Shown: positions 1 to 5,270 of the stretch, piece after piece
How positions within the stretch are numbered: the first letter of the stretch is position 1
How the letters are laid out: the number at the start of each line of letters is the position of its first letter
Source of the DNA: DASTCC01 sp035711465
GTDB taxonomy: Bacteria > Acidobacteriota > Vicinamibacteria > Vicinamibacterales > SCN-69-37
Reading direction: 5' to 3'
Length of the DNA stretch: 10,988 nt
NCBI GenBank assembly: GCA_035711465.1
Contig: DASTCC010000221.1
Span: 1 to 10,988, forward strand
Made by a program: the position numbers and the translations under genes
Notes under the pieces: generated by a model
Told to the model about the DNA's origin: nothing
What the model saw: the letters and a program-made list of their open reading frames with translations, nothing else
Databases searched by the model: none

Positions 1-635
1 GAACACGACGACACGAGACCTTTGAAGTCCTGGCTGCCGAGAATTCGTTCGTTCGACCGGATACGGTCGACCGCGGTCCAATCGTCGACGTTTGCCGACA
101 CCCAACGCGCAAAAGATGCTCGGAGTTCGCTTTCAGAGCCATCGCCGAAGAGGCGAAGCGTGGTCGAATTGTTGAGGAATGAGGGTGCCGAACTCAGACC
201 GACCGTGGCGCGGTAGCTGCTCCAGCGCCAATCCTCGGGTTTCTGCACCAGGTTGGCGCGCACCGGATTCATGACGACATAACGCGAGAGTGCGAGCAGG
301 TATTGGTCCTGGTCGACCACCTGGTCCTTGAAGCGTCCTTGGAAGACATGACCCACTCGACCCTGACGCCGGTTCCACCAGAGTGCGTATTCGCTGTTCA
401 CACGCCGAAGCGCCTGCGACAAGTTCGCTTGCGACGGCTGCAGGGTCGCATGATAGTGATTCGGCATAAGGCAGTAGTTCCAGCACGTGATCTGCGACGA
501 TTCCAGGACGTCGCCGAGTATCCGCAGGAACCTCACGAAGTCTGCGTCGTCGAGAAAGATCGGCATCCTCGCATTGCCACGAGCCATGACGTGACGAACG
601 AGATTCGGAACCTGGATTCGAGGCTGTCTCGGCAT
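1..635 (-). CDS. REP-associated Y1/HUH transposase, partial (3' end beyond window)
   Basis: Reading the minus strand from ATG 635 gives 211 codons with no stop before the window edge. The protein opens MPRQPRIQVP and continues with ARGNARMPIFLDD at about 18-30, the usual N-terminus of Y1_Tnp/RAYT transposases. The metal-binding HUH motif is H60-Y61-H62 inside CLMPNHYH. The probable catalytic tyrosine is Y119 in SRYVVMNPVRANLV, followed by the typical PEDWRWSSY (133-141). Known members are single-domain ssDNA endonucleases that recognise small hairpins (REP sequences) and are thought to spread them. What is visible reads intact, with no frameshift. About 160 bp of palindrome-rich DNA lies upstream, followed by an 11-bp tandem array. 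The start is chosen because homologues begin with the same MPR.. segment; no strong Shine-Dalgarno precedes it. The family call is firm; its activity is unknown. Confidence 0.9.
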   Translation of the reverse strand, partial: MPRQPRIQVPNLVRHVMARGNARMPIFLDDADFVRFLRILGDVLESSQITCWNYCLMPNHYHATLQPSQANLSQALRRVNSEYALWWNRRQGRVGHVFQGRFKDQVVDQDQYLLALSRYVVMNPVRANLVQKPEDWRWSSYRATVGLSSAPSFLNNSTTLRLFGDGSESELRASFARWVSANVDDWTAVDRIRSNERILGSQDFKGLVSSC

Positions 636-716
636 GCCGGGATCGGTTTCACAAATCGATCCGTCGTCGGGCGTCCGGATTTTCCTGGCAGACCTAGTGG
701 GACTTGCTGAAATTGT

Positions 717-726
717 CGAACGTTCG
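717..726. repeat. 10-bp perfect palindrome upstream of the transposase
   Basis: CGAACGTTCG reads the same on both strands. It lies about 80 bp upstream of the transposase start and abuts the next hairpin. It could be a protein-binding site or chance in GC-rich DNA; length alone does not decide. Confidence 0.3.
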
Positions 727-749
727 CCGCCGTTTGTTGGCGGTTTTTT
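726..749 (+). terminator. Hairpin followed by a T-tract; possible plus-strand terminator
   Basis: CCGCC (727-731) pairs with GGCGG (739-743) around a 7-nt loop, and six T residues follow (744-749). This is the form of a rho-independent terminator for plus-strand transcription. No plus-strand gene ends here, so it may instead block read-through towards the right or be a structural part of the transposase locus. The stem is only 5 bp plus one G-T pair, so the call is weak. Confidence 0.35.
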
Positions 750-768
750 GGGAGCGCTAGTCCGGTCG

Positions 769-790
769 AGCCTTCCTTGTCTGGGAGGCT
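769..790. repeat. 8-bp-stem hairpin next to the first 11-bp array
   Basis: AGCCTTCC (769-776) pairs with GGGAGGCT (783-790) around the loop TTGTCT, with one T-G wobble. It ends 7 bp before the first tandem array. A small imperfect hairpin beside a REP-type transposase is the sort of structure such enzymes bind, but a second copy was not found in this window. Confidence 0.45.
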
Positions 791-797
791 GACGAGT

Positions 798-863
798 GCT
801 CCGACCCCGCTCCGACCCCGCTCCGACCCTACTCCGACCCTGCTCCGACCCCGCTCCGACCCT
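798..863. repeat. Tandem array 1: six copies of an 11-bp unit
   Basis: There are six head-to-tail copies of GCTCCGACCCC with exact 11-bp spacing. Variation is confined to the first base (G or A) and the last base (C or T). The core CTCCGACCC is invariant. The array lies in non-coding DNA between the transposase promoter side and the kinase relic. The same unit recurs at 2606-2740. The unit length is not a multiple of three and the array gives only low-complexity translations, so it is not coding. On the minus strand it has runs of 3-4 G every 11 nt. Confidence 0.92.
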
Positions 864-1033
864 GACGCTGGCCGGCTTCAGATCGCATGACGATTCCGGC
901 TTCCAGGGCGGTTTCAAGCCGATGCAACCTGGCGCGCGATTCCTGAGCCTCGGCGAGCCACGCAGGGTGCTCGCGGAGGCTTCGGCATCGACGAGATTCG
1001 TCACCGGCGCCCAGTGCGGCTGACCAGCCCGGG
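864..1033. other. Gene-free stretch, possible further relic
   Basis: I see no intact gene here. On the minus strand, one frame from about 972 down to 880 reads EHPAWLAEAQESRARLHRLE and continues in helical, protein-like composition. It has no start codon in frame and runs into the repeat array. It may be another decayed coding fragment; I do not recognise the family. Confidence 0.3.
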
Positions 1034-1269
1034 GTCGATCAGACCAAAGATCTGTGCGATGTCCGGATAATTCCAGCGCCGCCAGCGTCCTGGCTTCGCG
1101 CTCGAACCGCGCGATCTGCTCGACATCGACGCGAAGGTCGGCGGCAGGATCTTGATGGCGATGTCGCGGCCAAGCTTGATGTCATGGGCGAGATCGACCT
1201 CGCCCATGCCGCCCACGCTGATGGGGCGACAATCTGGTACGACCCGAGGCGACTGCCGGCTTGGAGGGA
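1034..1269 (-). pseudogene. Relic of a Ser/Thr protein kinase N-terminus, three frameshifts
   Basis: The minus strand carries the first ~78 residues of a bacterial Ser/Thr kinase, spread over shifting frames. SLQAGSRLGSYQIVAP (1269-1225) leads into PISVGGMGEVDLAHDIKLG with AIKILPPTFAS (1225-1127), which holds most of the glycine-rich loop and the ATP-binding lysine of the AIK motif. A frame change gives VEQIARFEREARTLAAL (1130-1074), and another gives NYPDIAQIFGLID (1072-1034). Adding a base near 1224 and another near 1128, and removing one near 1073, would restore one continuous frame. The start codon, the catalytic loop, the DFG motif and everything downstream are missing. Two loop changes (first Gly to Ser, usual Tyr to Asp) also suggest decay. 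It begins about 20 bp after the stop of the beta-propeller gene. Confidence 0.85.
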
Positions 1270-1290
1270 CTCGCGAACGCGCGGGGCCGA

Positions 1291-2529
1291 TCACCGCGCC
1301 CGCACGTCGTACGCCGTCAGCACATTCTGGTTGCGAATGTAGAGCCGGCCGCCGCTTACCACGGGATGCGACCAGCTCGGCAGGCCCTGATCCGGAATCC
1401 GAAAACGCCCGGTCTCGCGATAACCCTGCGGCGTCACCTCCGCGAGCCCGACGACGTTGTCTTCGCTGAGCATGTAGAGGCGATTGTCGGCGAAGGTCAC
1501 CGACCCCTTGCCGACGCTGCGATCGCGCCACAGCATCTTGCCGGTCGCGAAGTCGAGCGCGGTGAGAATCGCGTTGTTGAATCCGTACAACGTGCCGTTC
1601 ACCAGCACGACGCCGCCGTGATGATTCTGCATGTCGCGCGTGAAGTACACCTCCTGCGCGGTGAGTTCGCCGTTGCGCGGCTGCAGCGTCACCAGCCCGG
1701 CGCCCGTGCCGTACGCGGACGTGTAGAAGATCTTGTCTTGGAAGACCACTGGCGTAGTGATGTTGGCGGTGCCATTCGCCGCCGGACGATAGCGCCACAT
1801 CACCTTGCCGTCGCTGGCGCGCACGCCCACCGCCGCGGTCGCCGTGAACGTCGTGTAGGCGCGGATGCCGTCGACGTCGACTACCACCGCCGACGCATAG
1901 CCGGCGTCATCGCTGAGCTCCTTTGCCGCCCACACCGTTTTGCCGGTCATCTTGTCAAGGGCGACAATGCCAGCGCCGCGACCGCCCGGCGTGACGATGA
2001 CGCGATCGCCGTCGACGAGCGGCGATTCGCTGAGCAGCCAGGTGATGTTGCTGCCGCCGAAGTCGGCGAGGATGTTGCGATGCCACACCTCGCGGCCATC
2101 GTCGCGCAGGCACCAGAGATCGCCGCGCTCGGTGAGGACGTAGAGTCGGTCGCCGTCGACGGTCGGCGTGCTGCGCGGACCGGAACCGCGGTCGTTGCCG
2201 CCGCCGGCGCCGAGACTCTTCGACCAGATGTACTTGCCGTCGGCGAGGTTGAGACTGTGCAGCATCGTCTCGCGTCCACGCAGGCCCTGCACGTAGACGC
2301 GCTGACCCTTGACGACGGCGGTGCCGTAACCGGCACCGAGACCGGTCGCCGACCAGACCGCAGGCGGCCCCGAGGCGAGCCACTGCTGCGCGAGCCCGGT
2401 TTCACGCGAGATGCCGTCCCGATTAGGCCCGCGCCACTGCGGCCAGTCGGTAGACGCCGTGGGCTGCTGGGCCAGGAGCGGCATCACCGCAACCGCGCCC
2501 GCGGCAGCCAGGAGCGCAATTTTTCTCAT
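1291..2529 (-). CDS. Secreted PQQ-like beta-propeller repeat protein
   Basis: This 412-aa protein has a Sec signal peptide at 1-20 (MRKIALLAAAGAVAVMPLLA, cleavage likely before QQ). The mature chain opens with DWPQWRGPNRDGIS (28-41), the standard entry segment of exported PQQ-like/pyrrolo-quinoline repeat proteins. Blade motifs ending in GKxxW recur: LADGKYIW (95-102), DDGREVW (143-149), KMTGKTVW (193-200), ASDGKVMW (238-245), FATGKMLW (327-334). The fold is a BamB-like or quinoprotein-like propeller in the periplasm. I see no partner that would mark it as BamB itself and no clear catalytic or cytochrome part, so binding or scaffolding is as likely as dehydrogenase activity. It follows the redox operon in the same direction, but a 217-bp gap filled by the second repeat array separates them. 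No strong ribosome-binding site precedes the ATG. Confidence 0.9.
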   Translation of the reverse strand: MRKIALLAAAGAVAVMPLLAQQPTASTDWPQWRGPNRDGISRETGLAQQWLASGPPAVWSATGLGAGYGTAVVKGQRVYVQGLRGRETMLHSLNLADGKYIWSKSLGAGGGNDRGSGPRSTPTVDGDRLYVLTERGDLWCLRDDGREVWHRNILADFGGSNITWLLSESPLVDGDRVIVTPGGRGAGIVALDKMTGKTVWAAKELSDDAGYASAVVVDVDGIRAYTTFTATAAVGVRASDGKVMWRYRPAANGTANITTPVVFQDKIFYTSAYGTGAGLVTLQPRNGELTAQEVYFTRDMQNHHGGVVLVNGTLYGFNNAILTALDFATGKMLWRDRSVGKGSVTFADNRLYMLSEDNVVGLAEVTPQGYRETGRFRIPDQGLPSWSHPVVSGGRLYIRNQNVLTAYDVRAR

Positions 2530-2551
2530 GACAGCCAGCGTAGCAGAAGGC

Positions 2552-2575
2552 GTCGGAGGAGGGTCGGAGGAGGGT
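2552..2575. repeat. Inverted two-unit copy of the 11-bp repeat
   Basis: These 24 bases are the exact reverse complement of 2623-2646 inside the second array, so they are two repeat units in opposite orientation. The arms are 47 nt apart. The inverted copy ends 22 bp before the start codon of the beta-propeller gene, so a read-through transcript could fold a 24-bp stem just upstream of its translation start. Confidence 0.9.
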
Positions 2576-2579
2576 TAAT

Positions 2580-2607
2580 GCAGGGTCAGTGCGTACACCG
2601 ACCCTGC
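2580..2607. repeat. 28-nt near-perfect palindrome (REP-like hairpin) at the array edge
   Basis: GCAGGGTC (2580-2587) pairs with GACCCTGC (2600-2607). After one A-C mismatch, GTG (2589-2591) pairs with CAC (2596-2598) around the 4-nt loop CGTA. This gives an 11-bp stem with one interior mismatch. It stands between the inverted two-unit copy and the direct array. The right arm overlaps the first repeat unit by two bases and contains the GACCCT portion of the array motif. Size and form match hairpins handled by REP-associated transposases; that link is inferred. Confidence 0.85.
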
Positions 2608-2740
2608 TCCGACCCCGCTCCGACCCTCCTCCGACCCTCCTCCGACCCTCCTCCGACCCCACTCCGACCCTCCTCCGACCCCACTCCGACCCCGCTCCGA
2701 CCCCGCCTCCCGACCCCGCCCCGACCCCCAGTCTGACCCC
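2606..2740. repeat. Tandem array 2: nine exact-spaced plus three degenerate 11-bp units
   Basis: Nine 11-bp units (2606-2704) share CTCCGACCC, with a first base G, C or A and a last base C or T. Three decayed units of 13, 12 and 11 bp follow (2705-2740) and end 6 bp before the stop codon of the thioredoxin gene. The unit is the same as in the array at 798-863. The minus strand, which is the transcribed sense for the flanking genes, is G-rich with G3-G5 runs throughout. The decayed copies at one end and uniform copies at the other suggest growth from the hairpin side. Confidence 0.92.
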
Positions 2741-2746
2741 ACAACC

Positions 2747-3967
2747 TCACTTGACGAACGACAAGATCTGCTTCGACGACTGATACCCAGACACCGTCTT
2801 GATCGCGTTGCCGGTCGCGGCGTCGACGATCACCATCGTCGGATAGCCTTTCACCGCGTAGCGCTTGACGTGCGCCTTTTCGATATCGCCGTCCAGCTTG
2901 ACGCCGACGTAACTCGATCGCAGCGCCGCGGCGACTTCGGCGTCATTCCAGATCCACTCGTCCATCGTCTTGCAGGGGCCGCACCAGGTGGTCTCGAAGT
3001 CGATGAAGACGCGTTTGCCCGACGCCTTCGCTTCCGCGATCGCGTCCTCGAGCTGGTGGCTCCACTTGAAGGGCGCCGTCGTCCGCGGGCGCGGGCGCTC
3101 TTCGCGGACCATGTCGTCCGGCAGCCGGTCCTCCGCCTTGGTCACGGGTTTGTCGACGACGGCGAACGTGATCGACGAGCCGTCCCTGGCGATCGACTTG
3201 AACTCGAGCACGAGATCCTTGCCGCCGTCGCGCTCGATGAACATGAACCGCGACGTCGTCCGCGCCTCCGTATGTGACAGCACCGCCGACGCCGCGTTCT
3301 TCATCGAGGCCTGGACGACGCTCCACGAGTCGCCCGGACCGTAGACGGCGTCGTTGTTCGCGTCCATCGCGGCGACGAGCGCGTCGACGCCGTTCACCTT
3401 CACCGCGCCCGATCGCCAGGATCGACGCGAGTAGCGGAGAACGTCCGGCGTCGGCGCCTTGTCGTCGCGCACGATCCACATGTCGACGACGAACCGCTCG
3501 AGGCGATCGGGATCCTTGAACTTGACGCCGAGCTCGATGTTGTCGAACGACGACCACCACGCTTTGGTCTTGTCGTTCTGGCTCGGCTTGGCGACGACGG
3601 CCGGACCGTCGTCGGTGAAGTTGCCGTTGCGGTTGGCGTCGACGAAGATCTGCGTCAGGTCGGCCGTGTACGGCGTGCTCGCGGCCGCCAGCACGTCGAC
3701 CCACGAGTCGCGCGAGGGACCGACCTGCAGCGTCCCCTTCCTCGCCGGACGCACCGCGCCCTTCGGCAGCGGCTGCGACGACGGCAGATCCGTCAGCGCT
3801 ACGCGCGTGCCCGCTGGACTGAAGTTCGGCGTCGGACCCGCGCCGCCGGGCGCACGGGACTCGAGCGGCACGGTGATGACCTCCGACTGCTCCGCCAGCG
3901 TCCACGATCCGGCGGCGACGAAGAGCGCGCTGGCGCCCGCGAGCAGAAGCAATCGATGCGTTGGCAT
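2747..3967 (-). CDS. Exported thioredoxin-fold protein with N-terminal calcium-loop-like domain
   Basis: This 406-aa protein has an N-terminal signal or membrane segment (LLLLAGASALFVAAGSW, about 6-22). The C-terminal ~105 residues are a thioredoxin domain: FIDFETTWCGPCKTMDEWIW holds the redox motif W328-C329-G-P-C332, and GYPT supplies the cis-proline P376. The ~280 residues before it contain two Asp/Asn-rich loops, DANRNGNFTDDG (110-121) and DANNDAVYGPGD (202-213), resembling calcium-binding EF-hand or dockerin-type loops. Known relatives act as periplasmic disulfide reductases that take electrons from DsbD. The gene starts 7 bp after the stop of the preceding redoxin, and an AGGA ribosome-binding site overlaps that stop region, which points to coupled translation. 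The function of the N-terminal part is not clear; calcium binding is inferred from motif only. Confidence 0.88.
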   Translation of the reverse strand: MPTHRLLLLAGASALFVAAGSWTLAEQSEVITVPLESRAPGGAGPTPNFSPAGTRVALTDLPSSQPLPKGAVRPARKGTLQVGPSRDSWVDVLAAASTPYTADLTQIFVDANRNGNFTDDGPAVVAKPSQNDKTKAWWSSFDNIELGVKFKDPDRLERFVVDMWIVRDDKAPTPDVLRYSRRSWRSGAVKVNGVDALVAAMDANNDAVYGPGDSWSVVQASMKNAASAVLSHTEARTTSRFMFIERDGGKDLVLEFKSIARDGSSITFAVVDKPVTKAEDRLPDDMVREERPRPRTTAPFKWSHQLEDAIAEAKASGKRVFIDFETTWCGPCKTMDEWIWNDAEVAAALRSSYVGVKLDGDIEKAHVKRYAVKGYPTMVIVDAATGNAIKTVSGYQSSKQILSFVK

Positions 3968-3974
3968 ATCGGTC

Positions 3975-5249
3975 CTATTTCTCCTTGAGCAGCTGCTCGA
4001 TCAACTTCGCCAGCGCCGCTTCGTTGGCGTCGTCGTAACCGACCATGATCAGCCGGATGCGACCGCGCCGGTCGAGGATCTGGATCTGCGGGATGCCGCC
4101 CACCTCGTAGGCGGCGAAGTTCGGCGACTCGGTGATGTCGTAGCTGCCGTCGGCGCCACGCACCGGCGTTGGCGGCGCATCGGCCACCGCGATCGGCACG
4201 TTCAGGCCTTCGTGCGCCCAGTACTCGCGGTCGCGCTCGTATTCGACGTCGGGTGTCAGCGGCCGTTCGCTGCCGAAGTAGCCGTAGAGCTCGGTCGCCA
4301 TCACGACACGGAAGCCCTGCGGTCCGTATTTCGCGAGCAGGCGCTTGATCCCCGGGTAGCTTTCCTTGCACGGGCCGCACCAGTGCGCGGTGAACTCGAG
4401 CAGCGTCACCGATCCGGTCATCGGCAGCGTCGTGTTCGCCGGCGCGTTCAGCCATCGCGGCGCCGTGATCGCCCGGCCGACGGTGCCGACGAGCGCGTAG
4501 CGCGCGATCACCGGATCGAGCATGCGATCAGCGCCGCGGACATCGGACCATTTGCTCTTCGCCTCGGCGAGAAGCGCCTTCGCGCGGTCGTTCTCGCCCT
4601 GCCCCGCCAGCGCCTCCGCCATGTTCACGATGGCATTGACGACGGTGGCACCGTAGAGGGCGCCCTGCGCCGGCGTGAATGTCTTCGCGGCATCGATGAT
4701 CCAGGTCGAGTGCTTGATGATGCCGGCGTCGATGTCGTCGCCGCGGTAGTAGCCGTTGATCCGCGAATGCGTCGTCATCTTGACGTCGAGAAGATCATCG
4801 CCGCCGAGCCGGTCGAGCTGGTCGACGTAGCTCTCGAGACGGGCGTTGCGCTCGGCCGACTTCGGTTCGCGCAGGCCGGAGAGCACGGCCTGTGACAACA
4901 CCGCGGCGCGATTCGCGGTGGACAGCGACTTCAATCCGAGCGCGCGATCGATCGCGGCCTTGGCGAGCGCCGGCTGCGCTGCTTCGCCGTAGAGCGCGAT
5001 CAGCGAGGCCAGATCGGCTGCGCCGATCGTCGCGACATCGAACTGCGCCGCGCATTTCTGCGCCAGGACGATCTTGTCCGCTTCGATCTTGCGGACCGCG
5101 TCCGCGGTCACTTGCTTGAGCGCGCGCTGTTCCGTCCGGGTGAACTCGCGCGCCGCGACCAGACATCCCTCCGGCGTCGTCGGCATCGGTGCCGGCGTGG
5201 CTGGCGCCTGGGCGAGCAGCGCGATGGCGAGCAGGGGCATCGCGGTCAT
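3975..5249 (-). CDS. TlpA-like thiol-disulfide oxidoreductase with long helical N-terminal region
   Basis: This 424-aa protein begins with a short hydrophobic segment (MPLLAIALLAQA, 4-15) followed by a Pro/Ala-rich stretch, as in exported proteins. Residues about 28-265 are alpha-helical in composition with no motif I recognise. The C-terminal part is a TlpA/ResA-like redoxin: LLEFTAHWCGPCKESYPGIK carries W290-C291-G-P-C294, and GGIPQIQILD carries the cis-proline P387. The insert between them (about 322-380) is longer than in minimal thioredoxins. It lies 21 bp downstream of dsbD with a good ribosome-binding site (GAGGAAAGGA) before ATG 5249; the in-frame ATG at 5240 is a weaker alternative. 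A periplasmic role fed by the neighbouring DsbD is likely. The substrate is unknown. Confidence 0.87.
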   Translation of the reverse strand: MTAMPLLAIALLAQAPATPAPMPTTPEGCLVAAREFTRTEQRALKQVTADAVRKIEADKIVLAQKCAAQFDVATIGAADLASLIALYGEAAQPALAKAAIDRALGLKSLSTANRAAVLSQAVLSGLREPKSAERNARLESYVDQLDRLGGDDLLDVKMTTHSRINGYYRGDDIDAGIIKHSTWIIDAAKTFTPAQGALYGATVVNAIVNMAEALAGQGENDRAKALLAEAKSKWSDVRGADRMLDPVIARYALVGTVGRAITAPRWLNAPANTTLPMTGSVTLLEFTAHWCGPCKESYPGIKRLLAKYGPQGFRVVMATELYGYFGSERPLTPDVEYERDREYWAHEGLNVPIAVADAPPTPVRGADGSYDITESPNFAAYEVGGIPQIQILDRRGRIRLIMVGYDDANEAALAKLIEQLLKEK

Positions 5250-5270
5250 CCGGGATCCTTTCCTCGCGCC

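Noticed and set aside
133..486. 117-codon minus-strand frame within the transposase region
   Set aside because: It lies in a different frame from the transposase, whose HUH and tyrosine motifs define the true frame.
798..863. CRISPR array
   Set aside because: Units are contiguous 11-mers with no unique spacers and no cas genes nearby.
1001..1798. 265-codon minus-strand frame as one real protein
   Set aside because: Its first two thirds are out of frame within the beta-propeller gene. Only the last part matches kinase sequence, and that is frameshifted; annotated as a pseudogene instead.
1261..2736. Plus-strand open frame opposite the beta-propeller gene
   Set aside because: It ends inside the 11-bp array as an SDPxPT-type low-complexity tail and has no family signature. 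The minus-strand propeller explains the region.
2589..2783. Small plus-strand proteins made of repeats such as LLRPSSDPTPT
   Set aside because: They are translations of the 11-bp array, whose period shifts frame each unit. No start signal or family supports them; the same holds for 796-1023.
3459..4895. Long plus-strand open frame opposite the two redoxin genes
   Set aside because: It has no recognisable motif and covers two intact minus-strand genes with WCGPC motifs and coupled spacing. Shadow frame.
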